A stretch of DNA of 64,000 nucleotides from Microbacterium imperiale (GTDB lineage Bacteria > Actinomycetota > Actinomycetes > Actinomycetales > Microbacteriaceae): positions 1,054,001 to 1,118,000 of the forward strand of contig NZ_JAGIOK010000001.1 in NCBI RefSeq assembly GCF_017876655.1. The letters are read 5' to 3'. The notes under the pieces are model-generated. The model had not been told where the DNA came from. It saw nothing but the letters and a program-made list of their open reading frames with translations, and did no database searches. Each line of letters starts with the position of its first letter. Position 1 is the first letter of the stretch. Made by a program: the position numbers and the translations under genes. Below, one piece after another: positions 1-11,731 of the stretch.

Positions 1-2571
<2,571 letters not shown>

Positions 2572-2721
2572 GAAGGATCTCCATCTGTCGGGTGCGCCGA
2601 CGCCACCGCCGGCCGCGCCCGCGCGCGACGCACGGGCATACGGAGCCATGTTATCGGGCCGTGACCTTGGCGTCGCCTGCGAGTGGCCGTCATCGCCGCT
2701 CCCGGCCGGCTCTGCGAGACC

Positions 2722-2727
2722 TAGGAT
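2722..2727 (+). promoter_or_regulatory. -10 element TAGGAT, probable leaderless promoter
   Basis: TAGGAT ends six bases before the ATG at 2734, and there is no ribosome binding site between them. Transcription would begin at or next to the A of the start codon. The same arrangement recurs elsewhere in the window. No clear -35 was found. Confidence 0.6.
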
Positions 2728-2733
2728 CGAGAC

Positions 2734-4059
2734 ATGGCGGGATTCTGGGGCAAGCGCAAGCGGGAACAGCAGGAGATCGCGGAAGCGGATGCGAATCTCG
2801 CGCGGGAGGCCGACATCGCCCTCGTCGGCGCCGACGAGCGGCTGCGAGTCACCAACGACGAGATGGCGTTCGCCGAGGCCGAGCTCGGCGAAGAGGCCAC
2901 GGCGCCGTTGCGCGAAGCGGTCGACGCGGTGCGCCACCACCTCGGCGAGGCGTTCCACCTCAAGCAGCTGAACCACGACGAGATCCCCGACACCCCCGAA
3001 GAGGTGCGCACGCGCAACGCGCGCATCGTGCAGCTGTGCGAATGGGCCGAAGAGCTGCTCGACGACCGCACCTCTGCCCTCGCCGCGGCGATCGAGCGCG
3101 CGCGGCGTGCTCCCGAGATCCTCAACGGCATCCGCGCCGAGGTCGAGACGCTGCAGCAGCGCCTGCCGACCGCACGCGCCGTCATCGAGCGCGTCTCGAG
3201 TCGCTATCACCCCGACGCCGTGGGGCGCATCAGCGGCAATGCCGACGAGGCGGGCGGGCTGCTCGAGTTCGCCCAGCACGGATCGGATGTCGCCGAGCGC
3301 CGCCGCGCCGCCGGCGAGCGCGGTCCCGCGAACATCGCGCTCGAGACCGCGACCGAGGCCGTCCGCCGCGCGCGCACCCTGCTCGACGCCGTCGACGACT
3401 TCGAGGTCGAGGCCCTGCGCGCACAGTCCACGCTCGCCGACGTCGTCGCCGACTCGCGCGACGACCTGGTCACCGCGCGCACCGCACCGCAGACACCCGC
3501 CGTCACGACCGCGATGGCCGAGCTGCAGCAGGCGCTCGGCCGTGTCAGCCCGGCCGGATCGAAGAGCGACCCCTTCGCCGAGCTGTCGATGCTGCGCGAG
3601 AAGAACGCGGCACTGGATGTCGCCGTCGACAAGGCTCGCGAGCGGGCCGCGCGGCCCGTGCCGCCCGAGTCGCACGTGCGTCACGCCATCGACGACGCCG
3701 ACCGCCAGCTCGCGGTCGCCCGCAGCGTCATCGCCGGGCACCGGGGCTGGATCGGTGCGGATGCCCGCACCCGCCTCGCCGAAGCCGAAAGCCTGCGCCT
3801 CGGGCTTGCCCCGAGCGGCCCGATCGACGAAGACGATCGGGAGAAGGCTCTTGCCGATGCGCGGCGCTGCGCCGCCCTCGCGGGCGAGGCGCTGCACCTC
3901 GCGCAGCGCGACATCGACGGCTCCCGCCCCAACGACGGCTGGGGCGGCCCCGGCGGATACGGCGGGGGCTGGGGCGGACGCAGCAGCGGCGGCAACATGG
4001 TCGGCGGCATCCTCGGCGGCCTCGTCATCGGCAGCCTGCTCGACGGCATGTTCGACTGA
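2734..4059 (+). CDS. Coiled-coil protein resembling the tail of TPM-domain proteins
   Basis: The 441-residue product has no signal peptide or membrane helix and looks cytoplasmic. Residues 1-380 are rich in Ala, Glu and Arg with long predicted helices and heptad-like runs. The last 45 residues are Gly-rich ([14 protein letters not shown], then [15 protein letters not shown]). The helical part resembles, from memory, the region that follows the TPM domain and membrane helix in larger Microbacteriaceae TPM proteins (for instance the segments ending in AFHLKQL and [11 protein letters not shown]). The TPM domain itself is absent. The hydrophobic Gly-rich tail could mediate self-association or membrane contact. 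Function is unknown. The ATG at 2734 is fixed by the TAGGAT element just upstream. The gene converges on hpf, with a strong hairpin between them. Confidence 0.85.
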   Translation: MAGFWGKRKREQQEIAEADANLAREADIALVGADERLRVTNDEMAFAEAELGEEATAPLREAVDAVRHHLGEAFHLKQLNHDEIPDTPEEVRTRNARIVQLCEWAEELLDDRTSALAAAIERARRAPEILNGIRAEVETLQQRLPTARAVIERVSSRYHPDAVGRISGNADEAGGLLEFAQHGSDVAERRRAAGERGPANIALETATEAVRRARTLLDAVDDFEVEALRAQSTLADVVADSRDDLVTARTAPQTPAVTTAMAELQQALGRVSPAGSKSDPFAELSMLREKNAALDVAVDKARERAARPVPPESHVRHAIDDADRQLAVARSVIAGHRGWIGADARTRLAEAESLRLGLAPSGPIDEDDREKALADARRCAALAGEALHLAQRDIDGSRPNDGWGGPGGYGGGWGGRSSGGNMVGGILGGLVIGSLLDGMFD

Positions 4060-4071
4060 CCACCCGGACAT

Positions 4072-4110
4072 GACGAGGGGCGGATGCCGTTGCGGCATCC
4101 GCCCCTCGTC
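4072..4110. terminator. Bidirectional hairpin terminator between convergent genes
   Basis: A perfect 18-base inverted repeat (4072-4089 with 4093-4110) encloses a three-base loop, TTG. It lies 12 bases after the coiled-coil gene and six bases after the hpf stop codon, so it can serve both. There is no long T run, as is common for high-GC actinobacterial terminators. Confidence 0.8.
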
Positions 4111-4116
4111 GTCAGA

Positions 4117-4779
4117 TCACGACGCCAGCTCGGCCTCCGGCGGCGCGGCGGCCGCGAGGGAGATCACACCGTAGTCCCAACCCTTGCGGCGGTACACGAC
4201 GCTCGGGTGATCGGTGCGGGCGTTGATGAAGAGGAAGAAGTCGTGTCCGACCAGTTCCATCCGGTCGACGGCCTCTTCGACGGTCATCCACTCCGCACCG
4301 AACTCCTTGGTGCGGATGACGACGGGGGTGTAGTCCTCTTCTTCGGCGGACTCGCCGACGACGGGCACCTCGCCCGTGGCGACCGCCCGGAGGACATCGA
4401 CCGAGGCGGGCTCGACATCGATGCCGGCCAGCGAGCCGGTGCCCTTGTCGAGCTTCGCGCCGCGCGGGTGGTTCCGCGCGTCGACGCGCTTCTCCTTGGC
4501 ACGGCGCAGCTGCTCGACGAGCTTGTCGACCGCCTGGTCGAGAGCGACGAACTTGTCGGCTTCCGTGGCCTCGGCGCGGACGAGCGGCCCCTTGCCGGTG
4601 AGCGTGAGCTCGACGGTCTCGTCGTCCATCCGGCCGTTGCGATACGCGCGGTGCGTGACCTTGATGTCCAGCCGCTGCGCGCGTGGCGCGAATGTCTCGA
4701 TGCGAGTGGACTTCTCTTCAGCCACCGTGCGGAAGCGATCCGTGATCCCGACTCCCACGCCGACGATGCTGGTTTCCAT
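4117..4779 (-). CDS. hpf: Ribosome hibernation promoting factor, long form
   Basis: HPF binds the decoding region of the 30S subunit, and the long form pairs ribosomes into inactive 100S dimers in stationary phase or stress. The 220-residue length fits the long form. The N-terminal domain (about 1-110) begins METSIVGVGVGITDRF. The C-terminal dimerisation domain is recognisable by EEAVDRMELVGHDFFLFIN and VVYRRKGWDYGVI. The start is the ATG at 4779, preceded by the excellent ribosome site AAGGAGGTCAGG. The frame stays open 31 codons further upstream, but that stretch lacks a site. It lies downstream of the ComF-type gene and mtrAB-lpqB, an order seen in related actinobacteria. Confidence 0.96.
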   Translation of the reverse strand: METSIVGVGVGITDRFRTVAEEKSTRIETFAPRAQRLDIKVTHRAYRNGRMDDETVELTLTGKGPLVRAEATEADKFVALDQAVDKLVEQLRRAKEKRVDARNHPRGAKLDKGTGSLAGIDVEPASVDVLRAVATGEVPVVGESAEEEDYTPVVIRTKEFGAEWMTVEEAVDRMELVGHDFFLFINARTDHPSVVYRRKGWDYGVISLAAAAPPEAELAS

Positions 4780-4868
4780 CCTGACCTCCTTGCTCCGGTC
4801 CGCCCGGTTCAAGGGCGGACCTTCGTTCGCCTTGGTCTCCCCCACGCTAGCGCCGCCGGTCATGAATG

Positions 4869-5543
4869 TCACTCAGGAAGCGCCGGGGAATAGCGGCGCG
4901 GCGTGTCGGTCGCGCTGACGGCCCCGCACGCGACCACCCCCGCGGCCGCGAGAACACGGTGCGCTTCGCGCAGCGTGGCCCCCGTCGTCGCGACGTCGTC
5001 GACCAGCACGACGGCGGCCGACGCCCGGGCGTGTCGGGGCGGGCGCACGGCGAGGGTGCCCACGACGTTGCGTTCCCGTTCGCGTCGGCCGAGGTCGCGC
5101 TGATCGGCGGGTCGCCCGCTGACGCGCAGCAGCCGAAGGACGGACCGCCCCGTGTGATGTGCGAGCAGCTCGGGCACGGCGTAGCCGCGCCGGCGCAGCG
5201 CCGCCCGTGATGCCGGTACCGGCACGAGCGGCGCGTCGCGCCAACCGGCGGCATCCAGCGCGCCGGCGAGGAGGTGTCCGAGAGGACGCGCGACTCCGGT
5301 GCGCCCCTCCTCCTTCAGCGCACGGATCACCCGCGCGTTGGAGCCGGTGTGGCGCCCGAGGCTCCACAGCGGCAGTCCCGGCGCGAGGAGGCGCGGCTGC
5401 GGCCCGTCGAACCCCGAGATACACGCCGGACACAGCGCCCGACCCGGTCGGTCGCACCCGGCGCACCACACCGGCAGCAGCAGAGACAGAGCATCCGCGA
5501 ACGCATCGCTCCACGGCGAGCGCGAGAACGGGGAATCCGGCAT
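4869..5543 (-). CDS. ComF family phosphoribosyltransferase-like protein
   Basis: The 224-residue protein has the ComFC architecture. An N-terminal zinc-ribbon-like segment carries CAGC and CPAC cysteine pairs, and a type I PRTase fold follows with the PRPP loop VVLVDDVATTGATL near residues 180-195. ComFC is tied to DNA uptake in naturally competent bacteria; in non-competent actinobacteria the role is uncertain. I chose the ATG at 5543 (MPDSPFSRSP), where family similarity begins. An in-frame ATG at 5603 would add 20 poorly conserved residues. Neither start has a strong ribosome site. It lies just downstream of lpqB and is probably cotranscribed with mtrAB-lpqB. Confidence 0.88.
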   Translation of the reverse strand: MPDSPFSRSPWSDAFADALSLLLPVWCAGCDRPGRALCPACISGFDGPQPRLLAPGLPLWSLGRHTGSNARVIRALKEEGRTGVARPLGHLLAGALDAAGWRDAPLVPVPASRAALRRRGYAVPELLAHHTGRSVLRLLRVSGRPADQRDLGRRERERNVVGTLAVRPPRHARASAAVVLVDDVATTGATLREAHRVLAAAGVVACGAVSATDTPRRYSPALPE

Positions 5544-5631
5544 GCCGCCAGCGTCTCGCTTCGCCTCGAGCGCGCTTCCCCGACCGCCTTCCCCCGTGAA
5601 CATGTCGCACCCGGGCCCGGGTGGGGAGGGG

Positions 5632-7308
5632 TCAGCGCGGCGATCCCTGCTGCGTCGCGAGCAGACGGATCTCACGCGCGACGGTCGGCCAGGTCTGGCC
5701 CTTCTGGGCGAAGAGCGTGCCGTCGTCATCGAGAAGACGCACCGCTTGCAGCTGGTTCGCCGTGGCGATCGCACGGGCGCCGGCCGGGGCCGTGATCGTC
5801 TCACCGAAGCCGCCGACGGATTGCGAGATCACCACCTCGCTGTCGCCGTCCTCGGCGAGGACGGCGATCGTCGATCCGTCGACCCAGCTCGCGTCGAGAC
5901 CGGTCCCCGGCAGGGCGGCGACGACCTCGCGGTCGCCGAGGCCTACGGGCGCGCCCGCCTCGTCTCGCAGGATGCCCGCCACCCACAGCGCGGGACGCGA
6001 GCCGTCGCGCACGAGCGCGGCGAGTCGCGTCCCGTCCCGCGACACCTCGAGGGCGGAGATCTGCGAAGCCCCCGGCCACGCGTCGGTCAGCGCGATGGGG
6101 GCTCCATCGGGGCCGGTGGCCGTCAGCTGCGATGGCGCGCCGGCCGGGACGGTCCAGATGAAGCCGTTCGGATCGATCGTCGGGTCGACGAGACCGGCGC
6201 GCTGGTCGACGACTTCGAAGGTGCCGTCGGCGCGCACCCGCACCACGGCGCCGGCCGCAGTCCGCACAGCGGCAGCGGAGCGGTCGGCCGCCACCTGCAC
6301 CGACACGGGGTCGAGGTCCGCGATCGGGGCGGACAGTCCCGGCAGCGGCTCGATCTCGGACCCCGAGAGGAACCCGAAGGCGTCGTCGGCGAGCACGACG
6401 GGACGGACGTCGACTCGGATGGCGCGGACGTCGACGGCCTGCGCCGCGACGGGTTCGCCGTCCACCGACATCTGCGCGCCGAGGATGCCGGCGGACTGCA
6501 GGCTGGCCTCGAGCTGCGCCTGCATCCGGTTCCGCGTGTCAGGGACGATGGCCAGCGCCGACTGCGACAGCGGCACCTGCGCGACGCCCGCCTCGAGGGG
6601 CACGGCGCGCGTGGCCAGCTCGAGGCTGTTCGGGAACGCGGTCACCACCGCTCCGGCGAGCCACGGACTGGGCTCGCCGTCGACGAGCGCCTCGGTGATG
6701 TGGGTGGCGGCGTTCGTCGCGGGGAACCAGCGCCGGTCGGGCACCAGGTACGACCAGGACGGATCGAAGTACATCACCGAGTACTCGCGGAAGACCGCCC
6801 GGAAGCGCGCACGATCGAGCACGACACCGTCGGGCGCCTCGGAGATACGCCACTCCCCGTCGATCTCGACGAGACGGAAGTCCAGCGGCATCGAGCCGGC
6901 GTCGGCCACCGACAGCGCACCGGTCGCGTCGACCGTCGCCTCGGGTGTCACCGCAACGGTCACCGACCCGTCGGCCGCCGACGAGAACACGCGTTCGCCG
7001 GGCAGGTCGACGATGGCCCGCGCCGTCGGCTGCCAGCGCGCGCGGAAGTCCGGGGCCAGGAACTGCCGCGCGGTGCCCCAGTCGTCGCGCGGACCCGAGC
7101 CGGCGGCGAGGAAGCCCGACACGATCTGCTCGGGCGTCGCACCGGGGGGCGGGTCGTCGGGAAGGAACGAGAAGTCGACCGAGCCGGCCTGCTCGTCGAT
7201 GCGCTCGCCCGCGACCACGGGACCGGATGTCGGCAGCCCGGTGCAGCCGGCCAGCAGCACGGCGAGCACGAGCCCGAGCAGAGCGGCGACAGAGCGCAAG
7301 CGGGTCAC
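5632..7308 (-). CDS. lpqB: Lipoprotein LpqB, accessory to MtrAB
   Basis: LpqB is a membrane-anchored lipoprotein outside the cytoplasmic membrane. In mycobacteria it interacts with the extracytoplasmic sensor domain of MtrB and influences MtrA phosphorylation, cell division and motility. The 558 residues begin with a lipoprotein signal ending LLAGC, with the lipidated Cys at position 22. A GerMN-type region lies near residues 200-300 and a C-terminal propeller-like half follows. The start is GTG at 7308, which overlaps the mtrB stop by four bases (GTGA), so the two are probably translationally coupled. Length matches the family. Confidence 0.95.
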   Translation of the reverse strand: MTRLRSVAALLGLVLAVLLAGCTGLPTSGPVVAGERIDEQAGSVDFSFLPDDPPPGATPEQIVSGFLAAGSGPRDDWGTARQFLAPDFRARWQPTARAIVDLPGERVFSSAADGSVTVAVTPEATVDATGALSVADAGSMPLDFRLVEIDGEWRISEAPDGVVLDRARFRAVFREYSVMYFDPSWSYLVPDRRWFPATNAATHITEALVDGEPSPWLAGAVVTAFPNSLELATRAVPLEAGVAQVPLSQSALAIVPDTRNRMQAQLEASLQSAGILGAQMSVDGEPVAAQAVDVRAIRVDVRPVVLADDAFGFLSGSEIEPLPGLSAPIADLDPVSVQVAADRSAAAVRTAAGAVVRVRADGTFEVVDQRAGLVDPTIDPNGFIWTVPAGAPSQLTATGPDGAPIALTDAWPGASQISALEVSRDGTRLAALVRDGSRPALWVAGILRDEAGAPVGLGDREVVAALPGTGLDASWVDGSTIAVLAEDGDSEVVISQSVGGFGETITAPAGARAIATANQLQAVRLLDDDGTLFAQKGQTWPTVAREIRLLATQQGSPR

Positions 7309-8975
7309 GACGCGCCTTTCGACGGACGGGGCAGCGAGATCGGCTGGGTCAGGCCCAGGTCGTCGAAGGGTACGCCATCATCCCCGGGATCCACCGCGAT
7401 CGGCGAATGGCCGGCCAGCGGCTCGCTCCGGCGCGGGATCGTCAGCACGAAGTTCGTGCCGCGGCCGAGCTCGGACCAGACGGCCAGGGTCCCCCCGTGC
7501 AACCGCGCGTCGCCGAGGGCGATCGAGAGCCCGAGGCCCGTGCCGCCGATGGTGCGTTTGCGCGACGGGTCAGCGCGCCAGAACCGATCGAAGACGCGCT
7601 CGGCATCTTCGGGCCGCATCCCCAGGCCATAGTCGCGCACGCCCAGCGCGACGGCATGGGCGTCACTGTCGACCGTGACGACGATGGGTCGCCCTTCGCC
7701 GTGCTCGATGGCGTTGCCGAGGAGATTTCGCACGATGCGCCGGACCCGGCGCGGATCCATCTCGACGGGCGAATACCCGCCGGGCGCGACGAGGCGCACG
7801 TCGCTGCCGTGCTGCTCCGCCAGCTGCGCCATGGAGGTGATGACGTCCTCGGCCAGCTGCGTCATGCTCGTGGGCTCGTTCTCGAGCTGCACCGACCCCG
7901 CGTCGTATCGGCTGATCTCGAGCAGGTCGGTCAGCAGCACTTCGAAGCGGTGGACCTGATCGTGCAGGAGCTCCGCGGCGCGGCCGGCGACGGGATCGAA
8001 CTCGTCGCGCCGATCGTTGAGCATGTCGGACGCGAGCCGGATCGTCGTCAGCGGGGTGCGCAGCTCGTGCGAGACGTCGGAGACGAAACGCTGCTGCACC
8101 TGCGACAGCTCGGCGAGCTCCTTGATCTGCGCCTCGATGCTGTCGGCCATGGCGTTGAACGATCGGCCGAGGGTCGCGAACTCGTCTTCGCCCCGCACCT
8201 GCAGCCGCACGGCGAGGTCTCCGGCCGCCAGCCGCGAGCTGCTCTCGGCGGCCTGCGCGATCGGCTCGGTCACCGAGCGCAGCACGATCCATGAGATCGC
8301 GCCGATCAGGATGACGAGGCCCACCCCGACGATCCAGAGGGTGATCTGCACGAAGCGCAGCGTCTGCGCTTCGCTCGAGAGGTCGTAGCCGAGGTAGAGC
8401 TCGTAGGCTCCGACCTCGGGCAGGATGATCTGCTGGCCGACGACGATGCCCGGCTCCTCACCGCCGCCCGACACGGTGAACCCGACGGGCTGCCACCACT
8501 GCAGCTCCGCGTCGCTCTGCACCTGCTCGCGCAACTGCTCGCTGATGAGATCGGCCGGCAGCCCCGCCGAGTCGAAGTCCTGCGGTGCGATGGGCGATGG
8601 GTCTGAGGAGATCCGGAACGCGGCGATCCGCTCGGTGGAGGACTGCCGCTGGATCGAGGTACGGACGCTCTCCATGAGGTTGTCGATCGCCACCACGTCA
8701 CCGCCCACCTCGGCGGCGTCGAGGGTCGACTGCGCCGACAGCGTCGCACGCTGAGCCTCGGCGAGGAGCTGCGAGGTGCGCGAGTCGAAGATGTCGTTCT
8801 GAATGGCCAGCGACATCCACACCAGTGCGACCGTGATCGTCAGAGCGGTCGCCCCGAGTGTCACCGCGACCGTCCGGAACCGCAGCGAGCGGCGCCAGGC
8901 TCGAGAGATGCGCCGCGGCCACGACCGCAGACCCCGCGTCGCGACCGTCGCCGTCGTGACGGTGCGGATCGGCAT
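7305..8975 (-). CDS. mtrB: Sensor histidine kinase MtrB
   Basis: This is the membrane kinase partner of MtrA. The 556 residues contain a first membrane helix around 34-58, an extracytoplasmic domain to about 207, a second helix around 208-233, a HAMP linker, a HisKA box SDVSHELRTPL with the phospho-acceptor His303, an N box with NLLGNAIEHGEG, and ATP-lid motifs DYGLGM and GGTGLGLSIA. It starts at the ATG at 8975, seven bases after the mtrA stop, and overlaps lpqB at its end. MtrAB controls cell-wall hydrolases, osmotic response and division in actinobacteria. All catalytic boxes look intact. Confidence 0.97.
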   Translation of the reverse strand: MPIRTVTTATVATRGLRSWPRRISRAWRRSLRFRTVAVTLGATALTITVALVWMSLAIQNDIFDSRTSQLLAEAQRATLSAQSTLDAAEVGGDVVAIDNLMESVRTSIQRQSSTERIAAFRISSDPSPIAPQDFDSAGLPADLISEQLREQVQSDAELQWWQPVGFTVSGGGEEPGIVVGQQIILPEVGAYELYLGYDLSSEAQTLRFVQITLWIVGVGLVILIGAISWIVLRSVTEPIAQAAESSSRLAAGDLAVRLQVRGEDEFATLGRSFNAMADSIEAQIKELAELSQVQQRFVSDVSHELRTPLTTIRLASDMLNDRRDEFDPVAGRAAELLHDQVHRFEVLLTDLLEISRYDAGSVQLENEPTSMTQLAEDVITSMAQLAEQHGSDVRLVAPGGYSPVEMDPRRVRRIVRNLLGNAIEHGEGRPIVVTVDSDAHAVALGVRDYGLGMRPEDAERVFDRFWRADPSRKRTIGGTGLGLSIALGDARLHGGTLAVWSELGRGTNFVLTIPRRSEPLAGHSPIAVDPGDDGVPFDDLGLTQPISLPRPSKGAS

Positions 8976-8982
8976 GGCGGGG

Positions 8983-9663
8983 TCAGATCACGGCGCCGGC
9001 GCGGTAGCCGACGCCGCGGACGGTCGTGACGATCCGGGGGTTGTCGGGATCGATCTCGACCTTCGCCCGCAGCCGCTGCACGTGCACGTTGACCAGACGG
9101 GTGTCGGCCTTGTAGTGGTAGCCCCACACCTGTTCGAGCAGCATCTCGCGCGAGAAGACCTGCTGCGGCTTCGACGCCAGCGCGACGAGCAGCTCGAACT
9201 CCAGCGGCGTCAACCCGATGATCTCGCTCCCCCGGCGCACCTCGTGCCCCTCGACATCGACGACGAGGTCTCCGATCCGCAGCGACTCGGACGCGGCGGC
9301 GACCGCGGGCCGGAGCCGGGTGCGGATGCGCGCGACGAGCTCCTTCGGGTTGAACGGCTTCACGATGTAGTCGTCCGCGCCGGACTCGAGTCCGCGCACG
9401 ACGTCTGCCGTGTCGGTGCGGGCGGTCAGCATGATGATGGGGATGCCGGATTCCGCGCGGATCTGCGTGCAGATCTCGATGCCGTCGACGCCGGGCAGCA
9501 TCAGGTCGAGCAGGATCAGGTCGGGCTTCTCGGTGCGCCAGGCCTCCACGGCCGCCGCGCCGTCGGCGCAGAAGACGGTGTCGAATCCCTCGGTGCGCAG
9601 CACGATGCCGATCATCTCCGCGAGCGCGGTGTCGTCATCGACCACCAGGATGCGAGAAGTCAT
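8983..9663 (-). CDS. mtrA: Response regulator MtrA
   Basis: This OmpR/PhoB-type DNA-binding regulator has 226 residues. The receiver domain (1-120) has the acidic pocket VVDDD, the phosphorylation site Asp53 in LLDLMLPG, the switch Thr in IIMLTART and the Lys of YIVKPF. The winged-helix output domain occupies about 130-226 and includes VWGYHYKADTRLVNVHVQRL. The match to mycobacterial MtrA is very strong by eye. The ATG at 9663 is the natural start. It is the first gene of the mtrA-mtrB-lpqB-comF-hpf run and is divergent from the membrane-protein operon at 9807, with 143 bases between. Confidence 0.97.
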   Translation of the reverse strand: MTSRILVVDDDTALAEMIGIVLRTEGFDTVFCADGAAAVEAWRTEKPDLILLDLMLPGVDGIEICTQIRAESGIPIIMLTARTDTADVVRGLESGADDYIVKPFNPKELVARIRTRLRPAVAAASESLRIGDLVVDVEGHEVRRGSEIIGLTPLEFELLVALASKPQQVFSREMLLEQVWGYHYKADTRLVNVHVQRLRAKVEIDPDNPRIVTTVRGVGYRAGAVI

Positions 9664-9806
9664 GGGCGGCGTTCGTCTTTCGGCTCGGGCTCGCGCGCGA
9701 CGTGCGCGTATTCACCGTACCGGACGCTCGGGCGGTCGACTCCGGACGCCGCCGTGCACCTGTGACACGATGGGGTGGACCGAGCCGACTGTTCCAGGAG
9801 TGCATC

Positions 9807-11099
9807 GTGACGGCCTACCCCTCGTGGACCCCCGCCCCGCGGCCCGGAATCATCCCGCTGCATCCACTGTCGTTCGGCGTCATCCTGGGCCGCTCGTTCT
9901 CGGCGCTGCGCCAGAACCCCCGGGTGCTGCTGGGATTCGCACTGGTCGTGCAGACGCTGGCCGTTCTGGTCACCACCGCCGGCGTGGTCGCGGTCGGGTT
10001 CGCGACGTTCGGCCGACTGGCGTCGTTGCGCCCCGGCACGGACGAGTTCGAGACGGTGCTCGCCGGCTCGATCGCCATCAGCGGCGTCACCGCGCTCGTG
10101 CTCTCGCTGGCCGCGGGCGCCCTGGGTGTGCTCGTGCAGGGCATCGTCGTGAGCGAGGTCGCTCAGGCGGTCGTGGCCGAGAAGCACACGCTGGGCACGC
10201 TGTGGGCACGCGTCAAGCCCGTCGCCTGGCGCCTGATCGGCTACACCGCGCTGGTCTCGCTCATCGTCGCGGTCGTCCTGGGCGTGCTCGCGACCGGCAT
10301 CGTCCTGCTCGCGCTGAGCGTCGCGCCGCTGGCCATCGTGCTGACGATCCTGCTCGTGCTCTCGGCGATCCCGCTCAGCCTGTGGCTGAGCACCAAGCTC
10401 CTGCTCGTCACCTCGGCCATCGTGCTCGAGCGGGCCACGGTCTTCGGGGCGATCGCGCGCTCGTGGCGGCTGACGCGCGGCCGGTTCTGGTCGACGCTCG
10501 GCATCATCGTCATCATCTCGCTGAGCTTCAGCGTCCTGGCCCAGGTGGTGAGCATCCCGTTCTCGTTCGTGACGATGGGTCTCACCTCGGTGATCACGCC
10601 GACCGGCGACCCCGAACCGGGCGAGATCATCGCGCTGCTGGCGGGCACGCTGCTCGCGCAGGCGTTCGTGACCCTCATCCAGACCATCGCGGTGATCGTG
10701 CAATCGACGGCGGGCGCGCTCGTCTACGTCGACTGCCGCATGCGCCATGAAGGCCTCGACCTCGACCTGTCGGCGTACGTCGATCGGCGCGACGCCGGCG
10801 AACGCGACCTGCCCGACCCGTACCGCCAGCACATCGGACGTGACCTGGCGGCGCGGTGGCAGCAGCCGCCGGCAGGCGGGATGCCGGCAGGGTACCCCGT
10901 CCCGAGCGGGTACCCGGCTGCCGCTCCCGGTGGTTACGGTCCGCCCGCCCCCGGCGCTTACGCCCCGCCTGCCGCCGGTGGGTACGGCCCGCCCGCGCCG
11001 CATTCGGGCGACGCGGGACCGTCGGATCAGCCCGCCACTCCCCCGGCGGCACCGCCGTCCGCGACGGACTGGACCGCCCCGGGCTCGCAGCGTCCATGA
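9807..11099 (+). CDS. Polytopic membrane protein with Pro/Gly/Ala-rich tail
   Basis: The 430-residue protein opens with a short soluble segment containing GIIPLHPLSFG, followed by about six hydrophobic helices between residues 30 and 310. This resembles the glycerophosphoryl diester phosphodiesterase membrane-domain family; no phosphodiesterase domain is present. The last 90 residues are a low-complexity tail with repeated GYGPPAPGAY-like units. GTG at 9807 is chosen because GGAG lies six bases upstream (caggagtgcatcGTG) and the protein similarity begins there. It heads an operon with the DUF4129, DUF4350, MoxR and DUF58 genes and overlaps the next start by four bases (ATGA). Role unknown; context suggests an envelope-related complex. 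Confidence 0.88.
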   Translation: MTAYPSWTPAPRPGIIPLHPLSFGVILGRSFSALRQNPRVLLGFALVVQTLAVLVTTAGVVAVGFATFGRLASLRPGTDEFETVLAGSIAISGVTALVLSLAAGALGVLVQGIVVSEVAQAVVAEKHTLGTLWARVKPVAWRLIGYTALVSLIVAVVLGVLATGIVLLALSVAPLAIVLTILLVLSAIPLSLWLSTKLLLVTSAIVLERATVFGAIARSWRLTRGRFWSTLGIIVIISLSFSVLAQVVSIPFSFVTMGLTSVITPTGDPEPGEIIALLAGTLLAQAFVTLIQTIAVIVQSTAGALVYVDCRMRHEGLDLDLSAYVDRRDAGERDLPDPYRQHIGRDLAARWQQPPAGGMPAGYPVPSGYPAAAPGGYGPPAPGAYAPPAAGGYGPPAPHSGDAGPSDQPATPPAAPPSATDWTAPGSQRP

Positions 11100-11731
11100 G
11101 GATCCCGACCGCGCCGATCGCGCCCGACCCCGACGAGGCCCGCCGCTGGGCCGAGGAGGAGCTGTCGGGCGCCCTCTACCGCGAGGCGGAGCCGACGCCG
11201 ATCGATCGCTTCGCGCGCGGCGTCGCCGAGTTCATCGGGTCGATCTTCAGCGGGCAGGTGCCCGAGACGCTCGGACCGTGGCTCGCGGCAGCGGCGATCG
11301 CCGTGGTCGTGGTGCTCATCCTGATCGCGATCCTCATCTGGGGCCGCCCGCGCCGCGCGGCGCGCTCGCGAACCCCCATCGCACTCTTCGGCGCGGACGA
11401 GACGCGCACGGCCGACGAGCTGCGAGCCGACGCCGAGGCCGCCGCGGCGCGATCGGAGTGGGATGCCGCCATCGTGCTGCGTGTGCGTGCGCTCGCGCGT
11501 GGGCTCTCCGAGCGGACCATCATCGACCCGCAGCCCGGAGCGACCGTGCACCGATTCGCCGCCGACGCGTCCCGCGCCTTCCCCCAGGCGCGCGACGACC
11601 TCACCGCGGTCGCGCGCAGCTTCGACGACGTCCGCTACCTGCGCCGGCCCGGGTCAGCAGAGGCCTACGGCGCCGTCCGGTCGCTCGATCAGCGGCTCGC
11701 CTCGGCCCGCGCGGAGGTGTTCGCCTCGTGA
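11096..11731 (+). CDS. DUF4129 domain membrane protein
   Basis: The 211-residue protein has one clear membrane helix at about 64-86 (WLAAAAIAVVVVLILIAILI), a conserved N-terminal PDPDEARRWAEEELS segment and a C-terminal helical domain (about 115-211) typical of DUF4129. In other bacteria this domain accompanies MoxR-DUF58 pairs or ends transglutaminase-like proteins. Its biochemical role is unknown. The ATG overlaps the previous stop (ATGA), and the following gene overlaps its stop (GTGA), so it sits in the middle of a tightly coupled operon. Confidence 0.92.
   Translation: MRIPTAPIAPDPDEARRWAEEELSGALYREAEPTPIDRFARGVAEFIGSIFSGQVPETLGPWLAAAAIAVVVVLILIAILIWGRPRRAARSRTPIALFGADETRTADELRADAEAAAARSEWDAAIVLRVRALARGLSERTIIDPQPGATVHRFAADASRAFPQARDDLTAVARSFDDVRYLRRPGSAEAYGAVRSLDQRLASARAEVFAS

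Noticed and set aside
4117..4872. Longer hpf start at 4872
   Set aside because: It adds 31 unconserved residues, while AAGGAGG sits correctly before the ATG at 4779.
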